Positions 1 to 7,333 of a stretch of 25,955 nt of DNA are shown piece by piece. The notes below the pieces were generated by a model. It was not told the DNA's origin and searched no databases. It worked only from the letters and a program-made list of their open reading frames with translations. The translations under genes were made by a program, and so were the position numbers. The stretch's first letter is position 1, and each line of letters starts with the position of its first letter. This stretch comes from Bacillota bacterium (GTDB taxonomy: Bacteria > Bacillota > Clostridia > Acetivibrionales > DSM-1351), in NCBI GenBank assembly GCA_023441625.1, contig JAEZOA010000066.1, forward strand, positions 1 to 25,955. The letters run 5' to 3'.

Positions 1-113
1 CATCAATACCAAATACAGAAATTGCTGAATATAAACTTATCTACAAAGATAAATGGATTTTAGATCAAGTTTATACTGCATACAGTATCGGTAGCAATCT
101 AAAAACAGTATAA
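1..113 (+). CDS. C-terminal end of an unrecognised protein (5' end outside window)
   Basis: An open frame enters the window in frame 3 and ends at TAA 111-113. It gives about 36 residues ending in GSNLKTV. The tail is rich in Tyr, Lys and Ile and has no motif I recognise. In Bacillus the gene just before rnhB encodes the ribosome-assembly GTPase RbgA/YlqF, but I cannot match this tail to it. The frame is short, so it could be chance, although its amino-acid composition looks protein-like and it is on the same strand as the following genes. It is followed by 79 bases without a clear terminator before rnhB. Confidence 0.4.
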   Translation, partial: SIPNTEIAEYKLIYKDKWILDQVYTAYSIGSNLKTV

Positions 114-192
114 TATTAAAACTTAAATACTAGTCAATATGGCCGTTATGTAGTAAAGTATAGATATTACTAAATATACTTTGAGGTACATA

Positions 193-984
193 ATGGCTAT
201 ATTAACGTTAAAACAAATTCAAGAGCAAGTACAAGAAAAGTCAATTTCAGATGCAATAGAATATCTCTTATCCTTGCAGTCATGTGGCTCATCAGTAGGC
301 AAGCTTCTTGAGAAGTATTATAAGCTTCAGGACAAATATAATAAGGAATTAGAACGTTTAGAAAATATGCTATCCTATGAAAAAAAGGCTATGCAGAAGG
401 GATATAGCTTTATTGCAGGTGTTGATGAAGCAGGCAGAGGACCATTAGCAGGGCCTGTTGTTGCAGCAGCTGTTATACTTCCAAAGGGTGTTTTAATTGA
501 GGGTATAAATGACTCCAAAAAACTCAGTGAAGCTAAAAGAGAAAGCTTATTTGATACTATTAAAGAAAAAGCTCTTGCATATGGAGTTGGAATAGTTGAT
601 GAAAAATGTATTGATGAAATAAATATTTTAAATGCAACAAAAAAGGCTATGGCTGATGCCATAAATCAGTTAAATCCCACCCCTGACTGTATTCTTCTTG
701 ATGCAGTTCAATTAGATAATATAACAGTTAAACAAGTTCCTATTATTAAAGGCGATAGCTTGAGTTTAAATATTGCGGCAGCATCAATACTGGCAAAGGT
801 TACAAGAGATAGGCTTTTAAAAGAATATGATTCTCAATATCCAGAGTATGGTTTTTCCATACACAAGGGTTATGGTACACCATCACATATTTTAGCTATA
901 AAAAAATTCGGACTTTGTCCGATACATAGATTAAGCTTTATAAATTCAAACTGGCTTACAACCGATAAGCAGCAAATAGATTAA
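193..984 (+). CDS. rnhB: Ribonuclease HII
   Basis: RNase HII nicks RNA-DNA hybrids 5' of a ribonucleotide and starts removal of misincorporated ribonucleotides from DNA in the cytoplasm. The core carries GVDEAGRGPLAGPVV with catalytic D78 and E79, NDSKKLS, LLDAVQL with D170, and AKVTRDR with D206, followed by the conserved HKGYGTPSH block. About 70 residues precede the core, a helical, charged N-terminal extension also found in Bacillus-type RNase HII. I chose ATG 193 because GAGG at 183-186 sits 6 bases before it. An in-frame TTG at 181 would itself overlap that Shine-Dalgarno. The protein has 263 residues. It heads the run of + strand genes that includes the FliK-like, FlhB-like and YraN genes, a grouping resembling the rnhB region of Bacillus subtilis. 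Confidence 0.96.
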   Translation: MAILTLKQIQEQVQEKSISDAIEYLLSLQSCGSSVGKLLEKYYKLQDKYNKELERLENMLSYEKKAMQKGYSFIAGVDEAGRGPLAGPVVAAAVILPKGVLIEGINDSKKLSEAKRESLFDTIKEKALAYGVGIVDEKCIDEINILNATKKAMADAINQLNPTPDCILLDAVQLDNITVKQVPIIKGDSLSLNIAAASILAKVTRDRLLKEYDSQYPEYGFSIHKGYGTPSHILAIKKFGLCPIHRLSFINSNWLTTDKQQID

Positions 985-1036
985 AAACTCTATATTTACT
1001 ATACTAGAAGGAAATCGAGAATACACTTGGCTTAAG

Positions 1037-1070
1037 ACAAGCATACTAAAAAACAAAGCTTGTTTTATTT
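1037..1070 (+). terminator. weak hairpin after rnhB
   Basis: ACAAGC at 1037-1042 can pair with GCTTGT at 1058-1063 across a 15-base loop and is followed by a T-rich stretch. The stem is only 6 bp, so termination would be inefficient at best. Confidence 0.25.
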
Positions 1071-1115
1071 ATACTTAACGCATAAAAAATACCGCAGAAA
1101 AAGGAGATTAATACT

Positions 1116-1739
1116 ATGGATCTAAAATCATTCCACAAAATAAGCTATGGTTTATACCTTATTTCAAGTAACACTGAAGAAAAGCAGAATGGCTGTATAT
1201 CAAATACTGTGATTCAGGTTTCATCGAAACCCGCAAAACTATCAGTAGCTTTGTCAAAAGATAATTTAACTACTGATATTATTAGAAAATCAAGACATTT
1301 TACCGCTACCATTTTAAGTCAGGCTGTAAGTATGGACGTAATAGGGGAGTTTGGTTTTAAATCAGGTAAGGATATTAATAAGTTTGATAAGTTTAATGCT
1401 AATACTGATAATTTTGGAACAAAATATATATCTGATAATATGAATGCAGTATTTAGCTGTAAGGTTGTAGAATGTGTAGATGTAGGAACCCATATAATGT
1501 TCATTGGAGAGGTTGAAGAAGCAGAAGTATTATCCGATCAACCTGTTATGACCTATGAATACTACCATCAAGTGAAAAATGGAACAACTCCTAAGAATTC
1601 ACCATTGTATCAGTCAGAAACTAAGAAAACAGGATATAGATGTACAATTTGTGGCTACATTAATGAAACTGATGTACTTCCAGAAGGCTATATTTGCCCT
1701 ATTTGTGGAAATCCAGAGGAATACTTTGAACAAATTTAA
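1116..1739 (+). CDS. Flavin reductase-rubredoxin fusion (high-molecular-weight rubredoxin type)
   Basis: Residues 1 to about 150 match the FMN-binding flavin reductase-like fold: LKSFHKISYGLYLISS at the start, then the block with SVALSKDNLT and the ATILSQ segment. A short rubredoxin-like iron-binding domain follows, with C176-x2-C179 and C194-x2-C197. The 14-residue gap between the Cys pairs is the short, rubrerythrin-type form, not the longer gap of classical rubredoxin. Proteins with this layout (Hrb of acetogens and clostridia) take electrons from NAD(P)H flavoenzymes and pass them to flavodiiron oxygen or NO reductases, helping anaerobes remove oxygen. The electron partners here are not in the window. 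AAGGAG at 1101-1106 gives a strong ribosome site for ATG 1116. It interrupts the rnhB-ylqG type gene order. Confidence 0.88.
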   Translation: MDLKSFHKISYGLYLISSNTEEKQNGCISNTVIQVSSKPAKLSVALSKDNLTTDIIRKSRHFTATILSQAVSMDVIGEFGFKSGKDINKFDKFNANTDNFGTKYISDNMNAVFSCKVVECVDVGTHIMFIGEVEEAEVLSDQPVMTYEYYHQVKNGTTPKNSPLYQSETKKTGYRCTICGYINETDVLPEGYICPICGNPEEYFEQI

Positions 1740-1793
1740 ATTATAAAAGTTTAATTCTTTTTATCAAAAATAATTAATTGGAGGTGGCAAAGG

Positions 1794-3719
1794 TTGAGAA
1801 TTGATGGATTTGTTCCTGCTTCAGGTATGACACCTAATACTGGTTTAGATATATTAAGCAATCTAAAATCTGGTGACATGGTGAGAGCGCAGGTTTTGGA
1901 AAACTCAGGTAATGAACTTACCTTGAGGCTCTCAGACGGTTCAAAAGTAACAGCTAATGCCACAACTCCTGTTGATGCTGCGGATGGTGAATATGTAAAC
2001 TTCGTATATAAGGGTACAATCAATGGAAAACCTGCACTAGAGGTAGCTAATTCAAATATTCAGCCTCAGGTTGATACAGCTATAGAGAATATAAAAAACA
2101 CATTAGCTTCTCTCAATTTACCTGTAACAGATCAAAATATTGTACTGGCACAGGCTCTAAAGGGGCAAAACCAGCCAGTTAATATAGAAACAATGACGAA
2201 AATGATTGATTTGGTAAACAGCAATACTGATTTGAAACCAGATTCTGCTGCTTTTTTGACTGCTGCTAACATGTCTAATGATAAAAATGGTATAGAAAAG
2301 CTGCAAAGTCTTTTAGCAGGAAGACTTAATATAAGCAATGATATCATTGATTTATTAAAGCTTATAAATACCGATAATAAAAGTCCTACAGCTGCTTTAA
2401 AGTCTGATATGGTTAATAGTATTCTTGAAAAACTAGCAGCTCAAATACCCTCTAAAATGACTGAACAGTTAAATAGCTCTACAGCTGTAAATAAGGCTGG
2501 AGTTGCCACATACCCTAGCTCAGTGGGCACTGCTGCTAATGCAACCGTAACAACAACTACTACTACAACTACTACTACAACTAATATAGCTAACGCAAAC
2601 GGTATCTCAACTACAAATATTCCTCTTAATAGTAGTTCTATTACTAGTGGTAATGTCAATACAAGTAATCTATCAATTGACACGACAGCAAATAAAACTG
2701 TTTCTAACACTGCAAACAATAGTGTTGTAAATAACAGTTCAAACAATGCGGATGCAATAAATAAAAACAATTTATCAAGCAGTATAATCGAAGGTGCAAG
2801 CAACAATACAGCTGGGAGTTCTACGGCATCATTAGCAAATACCAAATCAAATATAAATCCCTCCTATACTGCTGAGCACATCCGTACTCTGCTAAGTGAT
2901 GGAGTCCCCCTTGGCAAGGCAGATTTACCCCTCCTAAGCTCACTAAACTCACAGCTTGAAGCTATGATCAACAGGGGAGATATGTCTTTACAAGAGCTGT
3001 CAGCAGCAAAGCTAATTGCCAAGGAAATAGGTTTCGCTATATTTAGAATCCAATCAAGTGAAGCAGCTTCCGCTCCAGTAAGTTCAAGTGCAAATAGCAT
3101 AAAGAGTTTTGAGGATGCTGTAAACAATTTAAGAAGTCTCTTTGTTAAAATAGATCAGAACAACGATGAAATAAATCCTGTTAAGCTATACAAGAACTTG
3201 GATAATGCCATCGCCCAATTAAGGAGCAGCATCCAACAACTCCCAGCAGCGATGCAGGAAGCCGCAATTAATATAGCAAGTAATCTAGAAAGTAATGTAA
3301 ACTTCATTAATCAACTAAATAGCTATAGCTCATATGTACAAATGCCATTGAGTATTTTTAATCACAATACTACCGGTGAGTTGTATATGCTCAAAAAAGG
3401 GTCTAAAGCTAAGAAGCTTGATCCCTCTAAAATGACTATACTAATCTCATTAGATAGCAACAATATTGGAAGAATTGATACATTGCTTAGTGTTGACAAG
3501 AAGAATATAAGCACAAACTTCAGACTTGAAAATAGTGAAATTTTTAAAGTTTTAAAGGAAAATCATATGATGCTTTACACAAGCTTGCTTAACAAGGGCT
3601 ATAGACTTGTTGATTTCACTTATAGACTTATGGAGGAGCCAATAAATATAGTTAATTTTGAGGCAGAAGCAAAAAAAGAGTTTATTAAAAGCCCAAATAA
3701 TATTGATGTTTTGATTTAG
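1794..3719 (+). CDS. FliK-like hook-length-control family protein (YlqG position)
   Basis: This 641-residue protein starts at TTG 1794, with GGAGG at 1780-1784. It has three parts. An N-terminal segment of about 90 residues has a small beta-rich look (GDMVRAQVLENSGNELTLRLSDG). A long middle is rich in Ser, Thr, Asn and Ala, with a run of 11 Thr at 2550-2582. A folded C-terminal region from about residue 510 contains GELYMLKKGSKAKKLDP and ISLDSNNIGRIDTLLSVDK, which resembles the C-terminal hook-protein-binding domain of FliK. FliK measures hook length and switches export specificity by acting on the FlhB cytoplasmic domain. The next gene encodes exactly such a domain, which supports the call. 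No other flagellar gene is present, so a role outside flagella is possible. Start codon and boundaries are firm; the function is inferred. Confidence 0.7.
   Translation: MRIDGFVPASGMTPNTGLDILSNLKSGDMVRAQVLENSGNELTLRLSDGSKVTANATTPVDAADGEYVNFVYKGTINGKPALEVANSNIQPQVDTAIENIKNTLASLNLPVTDQNIVLAQALKGQNQPVNIETMTKMIDLVNSNTDLKPDSAAFLTAANMSNDKNGIEKLQSLLAGRLNISNDIIDLLKLINTDNKSPTAALKSDMVNSILEKLAAQIPSKMTEQLNSSTAVNKAGVATYPSSVGTAANATVTTTTTTTTTTTNIANANGISTTNIPLNSSSITSGNVNTSNLSIDTTANKTVSNTANNSVVNNSSNNADAINKNNLSSSIIEGASNNTAGSSTASLANTKSNINPSYTAEHIRTLLSDGVPLGKADLPLLSSLNSQLEAMINRGDMSLQELSAAKLIAKEIGFAIFRIQSSEAASAPVSSSANSIKSFEDAVNNLRSLFVKIDQNNDEINPVKLYKNLDNAIAQLRSSIQQLPAAMQEAAINIASNLESNVNFINQLNSYSSYVQMPLSIFNHNTTGELYMLKKGSKAKKLDPSKMTILISLDSNNIGRIDTLLSVDKKNISTNFRLENSEIFKVLKENHMMLYTSLLNKGYRLVDFTYRLMEEPINIVNFEAEAKKEFIKSPNNIDVLI
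2550..2582 (+). repeat. ACN triplet tract encoding poly-threonine
   Basis: Eleven consecutive ACA/ACT codons include two copies in a row of the 12-base unit ACTACTACTACA. The tract lies in the low-complexity middle of the FliK-like gene. Gain or loss of units would keep the frame and change linker length. Confidence 0.8.
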
Positions 3720-3744
3720 AGGAGACAAGGTGTGATGAGTAACA

Positions 3745-4044
3745 ATGACTGATTATAAAAAAATAAAAAAAGAAATTAAACATGCTACAGCGCTGCAATA
3801 TTCACCAGAAACCGATGTTGCTCCTAAGGTAATTGCCACAGGTAAGGGCATAATAGCAGAGAAAATAATTGAAAAGGCAAAGGAAAACGAAGTTCCCATA
3901 TACCAAGATAATAATTTAGCAAAAACCCTGTCCGCACTTGGCATTGGAGAAGAAATACCACCTGAGATATATTCGGTGGTTGCAGAAATCTTAATATTCA
4001 TTGGCAGTGTTGACAAAAGCTATGGAGAGAGAAATGTTAAGTAG
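3745..4044 (+). CDS. ylqH: FlhB-like C-terminal-domain protein (YlqH type)
   Basis: This 99-residue protein corresponds to the cytoplasmic domain of the flagellar/type III export switch protein FlhB, from just after the autocleavage site onwards. Visible features are ALQYSPETDVAPKVIATGKG, then KAKENEVPIYQDNNLAKTLS and IGEEIPPEIYSVVAEIL, all in FlhB order. There are no membrane segments, and the NPTH cleavage motif is absent: the chain begins with a short Lys-rich leader, then KHATALQY. ATG 3745 is the first possible start because TGA codons at 3733 and 3736 close the frame. The ribosome site is weak: GAGGAG at 3719-3724 is 20 bases away. It lies 25 bases after the FliK-like gene and overlaps the yraN start, so the three are probably co-transcribed. 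Confidence 0.88.
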   Translation: MTDYKKIKKEIKHATALQYSPETDVAPKVIATGKGIIAEKIIEKAKENEVPIYQDNNLAKTLSALGIGEEIPPEIYSVVAEILIFIGSVDKSYGERNVK

Positions 4045-4411
4045 AAATAAAAAAAATTTAGGTAATGAAGGCGAAAAAAGAGCAGTTGAGTTTTTAATTG
4101 CAAATAACTATTCCATTCTAAAAACAAATTTCAGGGTTGGCCGAATAGGTGAAATAGATATAATAGCAAAGGATGCTGAATATATTTGTTTTATAGAGGT
4201 TAAAACTAGAAAATCCTACAGCTACGGCATTCCATGTGAAGCTGTCACAATCCACAAACAAGAGAAAATAAAGCTAATAGCTGCTATTTACATATCTAAT
4301 ACTGGTAGTATAAATAAGTGCGTACGCTTTGATGTAGTAGAGATACTTATGGAAAGCAATAATAATATCAATAAAATCAAAAACATAAATCTTATAAAAA
4401 ACGCATTTTAA
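4034..4411 (+). CDS. YraN-family (UPF0102) putative endonuclease
   Basis: This 125-residue protein matches the YraN/UPF0102 family, a small restriction-endonuclease-like fold. GNEGEKRAVEFL opens the domain. The nuclease-like core is GRIGEIDIIAKD followed by ICFIEVKTRKS, which supplies the E-x-D and E-x-K residues of a PD-(D/E)XK type site. Members are often found beside rnhB but their substrate is not established. I chose ATG 4034 because GGAG at 4024-4027 lies 6 bases upstream. In-frame TTG 4001 and ATG 4022 have poorer sites. The start overlaps the last 11 bases of the FlhB-like gene, which suggests translational coupling. Confidence 0.88.
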   Translation: MLSRNKKNLGNEGEKRAVEFLIANNYSILKTNFRVGRIGEIDIIAKDAEYICFIEVKTRKSYSYGIPCEAVTIHKQEKIKLIAAIYISNTGSINKCVRFDVVEILMESNNNINKIKNINLIKNAF

Positions 4412-4470
4412 TTTATATCAATACAATTCAGATAACTAGTCTTTTTAATTCTATTTGAGGAGGAATTTAA

Positions 4471-5406
4471 ATGATAATAGTTGATGCCCATTGTGACACT
4501 ATTACAACAATTATGGAAACAAATGAGCAGCTTCGTGATAATAAAGGTCACATTGATTTAAATAGACTAAAACAATATGATGGCTTTGTTCAGTTTTTCG
4601 CTGCATTCATATCTCCAAAGCATGCAAAAATGGGGGCCCTGTGTCGTGCAGTTGATATAATAGACTGCTTATACAGAGAAATAGACTCTAATAAAAACGA
4701 TATCCTGTTATGTCGTAATTACAACGATATAATGAAGTCTATACAAAGCAATAAGATAGCTGCTGTCCTAACAATAGAAGGTGGTGACGCATTAGAAGGA
4801 AGCATAAGTGCTTTACGAATACTATATGAACTGGGTGTAAGGGCAATAACATTAACCTGGAACCACAGAAATCAAATAGCAGATGGAGTTGCAGATGGAA
4901 TAACAGGTGGTGGACTCACATCTTTTGGTAAAGAGGTAGTCGCCGAAATGAATAGGCTTGGAATGATGGTTGATGTATCCCATTTATCTCAAGCAGGTTT
5001 TTGGGATGTGTTAAACACAACATCAGCACCCATAATTGCTTCTCACTCAAATGCTCAGAAAATCTGTAACCATAGAAGAAATCTCACTGATGAACAGCTT
5101 CTGGCATTGAAAAAAAATGGGGGAGTAACGGGTATTAATTTATGTCCTGATTTTATCTATAGTGAAGGTAAGGCTACAATGAAGCATGTTATAAAACATA
5201 TTGAACACATTATTGCACTTACTGGAGAAGACACCTTAGGACTTGGGGCTGACTTTGATGGAATTGACGAAACTCCCAAAGGTCTCGAAGGTGTACAAAA
5301 TATTGGAGATTTATTAAATGAGCTATTAAAGCTAAACTATACTGAAACCTTAGTAAATAAAATTGCTGGTGAAAACTTTTTAAGAGTAATAAAGAGAATA
5401 ATATAA
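4471..5406 (+). CDS. Membrane dipeptidase family protein (peptidase M19)
   Basis: This 311-residue zinc-type dipeptidase is of the renal dipeptidase (M19) family, which hydrolyses dipeptides including some containing D-residues. Metal and active-site motifs are present in order: DAHCDTI near the N terminus, TIEGGDALEG, TWNHRNQIADG, MVDVSHLS, IASHSNAQKICNHRRNL and GLGADFDGID. There is no signal peptide, so it is probably cytoplasmic, as in other bacterial members. The site GAGGAGGAA at 4457-4465 gives a strong start at ATG 4471. It lies 59 bases after yraN and may be read from the same transcript. Confidence 0.93.
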   Translation: MIIVDAHCDTITTIMETNEQLRDNKGHIDLNRLKQYDGFVQFFAAFISPKHAKMGALCRAVDIIDCLYREIDSNKNDILLCRNYNDIMKSIQSNKIAAVLTIEGGDALEGSISALRILYELGVRAITLTWNHRNQIADGVADGITGGGLTSFGKEVVAEMNRLGMMVDVSHLSQAGFWDVLNTTSAPIIASHSNAQKICNHRRNLTDEQLLALKKNGGVTGINLCPDFIYSEGKATMKHVIKHIEHIIALTGEDTLGLGADFDGIDETPKGLEGVQNIGDLLNELLKLNYTETLVNKIAGENFLRVIKRII

Positions 5407-5707
5407 AGTCATGCATTTTTTTTGAAACAAAACATTTATAAGTATCCCGAATCCATAGACTTTTTATGTGGGAAAGTTGAGTTAGTTATCGAATTATGAT
5501 ATTGGGTGCGACGTTAGAGCAGGTAATTTTTAACATTAATCTTGAATTACTGCAGTTTGGACGCATGATTCCTGCATATATTAAGTCAATAATATTTGTA
5601 ATTCATTCATAAAATATTATTTTGAATAAATGGAACATAAAACTTGCAAATACTAATAGAATGTATTAAAATGAATCTATTGAAAATGGTATTTGGAGGA
5701 GAAAAGA
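5407..5707 (+). other. intergenic region with unexplained hairpin
   Basis: No gene is seen here. A T8 run at 5415-5422 follows the dipeptidase stop, without a clear stem. GCAG-G-TAATT at 5519-5528 can pair with AATTACTGC at 5545-5553, giving 9 bp with one bulged G. The part around 5500-5560 is less AT-rich than its surroundings. The promoter of the aminotransferase is at the right end. Confidence 0.5.
5644..5672 (+). promoter_or_regulatory. sigma-A-type promoter for the aminotransferase gene
   Basis: TTGCAA at 5644-5649 and TAAAAT at 5667-5672 are separated by 17 bases. They predict a start near 5679 and a leader of about 30 bases. Confidence 0.6.
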
Positions 5708-6985
5708 ATGATATACAGCAATTTATCTAAGGATGAGTTAAAAAATGAAATAGAAATTTTGGAAAGTCGATATAATGCATTTAAAGAACAAAAATTAAAA
5801 TTAGATATGACCAGAGGTAAGCCATGTTCCGAGCAGCTTGATTTAAGTGAGGAGATACTTGACATACCAGCTAAAGAGCTTCGAAAAGCTGCTGATGGAA
5901 CAGATAACTTTAATTATGGTGTACTTGATGGTTTGCCTGAAGCGAAAGGGCTTTTTGCAGAAATGCTAGGTGTAAATAATAATGAGATAATCATTGGTGG
6001 AAATTCAAGCTTGAATCTCATGTATGACACTATTGGGAGAGCCATGTCTTTAGGTGTTTTGGGTTCTACACCATGGTCAAAGCAAGAAAAGGTTAAATTC
6101 TTATGTCCTAGCCCTGGATATGATAGGCATTTCGCTATATGTGAGCTATTTGGCATAGAGATGATTGTTGTTGACATGAAGCAGGATGGTCCTGACATGG
6201 ATACTATTGAAAAGCTTGTTGAACAGGATGAAAGTATCAAGGGTATTTGGTGTGTGCCAAAGTACAGCAACCCAGATGGAATTACATATTCCGATGAGAT
6301 TGTTGATAGGTTTGCTGCTCTTAAACCAAAGGCAAAGGATTTCAGAATTTTCTGGGATAATGCTTATTGTGTACACCACCTTACAAATCAACCTGATGAA
6401 CTCAAAAATATAATGACTGCCTGCAAGCAAGCGGGAAATGAGAACCTAGTATATGTATTTAGTTCAACTTCAAAGATAAGCTTCCCAGGAGCTGGTGTTG
6501 CTATGATGGCTTCAAGTGTTGAAAATATTAACAGCATCAAGAAGAGCCTAACAATACAGACAATCGGACATGACAAGATCAATCAGCTTAGACATGTAAA
6601 GTACTTTAAGAATGTTGAAGGAATAAATCTTCATATGAAAAAGCATGCTAACATATTGAAGCCAAAATTTGATATAGTTTTAGAAATTCTTGAGGAAGAG
6701 TTAGGGGGTAAGGAAATAGCATCATGGAATAAGCCAAATGGAGGCTACTTCATTAGCCTAAACACTTTGAACAATTGCGCTAAGGAAATCGCAGAATTAG
6801 CTCAAGATGCTGGCGTTGCTCTAACTAAGGCTGGCGCAACTTACCCATATGGCAAGGATCCACTTGATAGAAATATCAGAATAGCTCCAACAATGCCACC
6901 AGTTGAAGAATTGAAGAAGGCTATTGAGATATTTGCTATATGTATACAGTTGGTTAGTGCAAAAAAGGCTTTAGAAACAGTTTAA
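5708..6985 (+). CDS. aspT: Aspartate aminotransferase, class Ic (Corynebacterium AspT type)
   Basis: This 425-residue PLP enzyme transfers the amino group between aspartate and 2-oxoglutarate. It follows the class Ic aspartate aminotransferase of Corynebacterium glutamicum closely, as I recall that sequence: KLDMTRGKPCSEQLDLS, AADGTDNFNYGVLDGLP, CPSPGYDRHF, DGPDMDTIE, FWDNAYCVHHL with the PLP-ring aspartate, FSSTSKISFPGAGV with the Schiff-base lysine, and NGGYFISL. ATG 5708 follows GGAGGA at 5695-5700; the in-frame TTG at 5693 overlaps that site and is rejected. It is a single-gene unit with its own promoter and a strong terminator at 7022-7048. Older annotations call this family MocR-like or putative aminotransferase. 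Confidence 0.9.
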   Translation: MIYSNLSKDELKNEIEILESRYNAFKEQKLKLDMTRGKPCSEQLDLSEEILDIPAKELRKAADGTDNFNYGVLDGLPEAKGLFAEMLGVNNNEIIIGGNSSLNLMYDTIGRAMSLGVLGSTPWSKQEKVKFLCPSPGYDRHFAICELFGIEMIVVDMKQDGPDMDTIEKLVEQDESIKGIWCVPKYSNPDGITYSDEIVDRFAALKPKAKDFRIFWDNAYCVHHLTNQPDELKNIMTACKQAGNENLVYVFSSTSKISFPGAGVAMMASSVENINSIKKSLTIQTIGHDKINQLRHVKYFKNVEGINLHMKKHANILKPKFDIVLEILEEELGGKEIASWNKPNGGYFISLNTLNNCAKEIAELAQDAGVALTKAGATYPYGKDPLDRNIRIAPTMPPVEELKKAIEIFAICIQLVSAKKALETV

Positions 6986-7021
6986 TTGATTATACTATAT
7001 CTATAATATATATTTTGACTT

Positions 7022-7048
7022 AAAACCTGACATATTGTCGGGTTTTTT
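7022..7048 (+). terminator. intrinsic terminator of the aminotransferase gene
   Basis: AACCTGAC at 7024-7031 pairs with GTCGGGTT at 7037-7044, with one G-U pair and a 5-base loop. Six Ts run from 7043 to 7048. Confidence 0.88.
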
Positions 7049-7190
7049 ACTATATGGGAATTGAATGAAACGTTTTAAGAGAAAAATGATAAAGTTAGTA
7101 GTTTTCAATTGCTTAGATATATAGGTACTAATGGCTTTATATGATTTATTAGCAACAAGTTAAATAAACATAAGACAAAGTAAGACAAAA

Positions 7191-7234
7191 TAATCCGAAC
7201 ATTTTTAATATTTTTGATGCAAATATTCGGATAA
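7191..7234 (+). promoter_or_regulatory. pair of inverted PurBox-like sites upstream of purB
   Basis: CCGAAC with flanking A/T (TAATCCGAACATT, 7191-7203) faces ATTCGG (7225-7230, within 7222-7234). The Gram-positive PurR consensus is AWWWCCGAACWWT, and operators are two inverted boxes about 16-17 bases apart. Here the boxes are 18 bases apart and the second has one mismatch in the core. They lie just upstream of a TATAAT and of a purine biosynthesis gene, which strongly suggests PurR control. Confidence 0.65.
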
Positions 7235-7239
7235 TATAG

Positions 7240-7245
7240 TATAAT
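7240..7245 (+). promoter_or_regulatory. probable -10 element of purB
   Basis: TATAAT is perfect, but no good -35 lies 17 bases upstream; TTGATG at 7214-7219 is 20 bases away. The second PurBox-like site ends 6 bases before it, so a bound regulator would cover the promoter. Confidence 0.5.
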
Positions 7246-7333
7246 ATTTCATGTAGTTTTTTATTTTAACACAGTCCAATTAGTTGGCTAAAATATTTAA
7301 TAAATATTATTGATTTTTTGGAGGAAATTTTAT

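Larger units (their letters stand above)
6986..7333 (+). other. intergenic region: terminator, PurBox-like pair, purB promoter
   Basis: No gene is seen here. The left part carries the terminator of the aminotransferase. About 140 AT-rich bases follow without recognisable structure, then the PurBox-like pair and -10 element described separately. The last 90 bases are the purB leader and ribosome site. Confidence 0.6.

Noticed and set aside
152..173. TAGTAA/TTACTA inverted repeat before rnhB
   Set aside because: A 6-bp arm in very AT-rich DNA is expected by chance, and no clear promoter accompanies it.
2441..2845. 134-residue open frame on the - strand
   Set aside because: It is antisense to the low-complexity part of the FliK-like gene. 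Its Val/Leu runs are the mirror of the ACN threonine tract, and no ribosome site is seen.
5914..6270. 118-residue open frame on the - strand
   Set aside because: It lies wholly inside the well-supported aminotransferase gene and has no motif or ribosome site.
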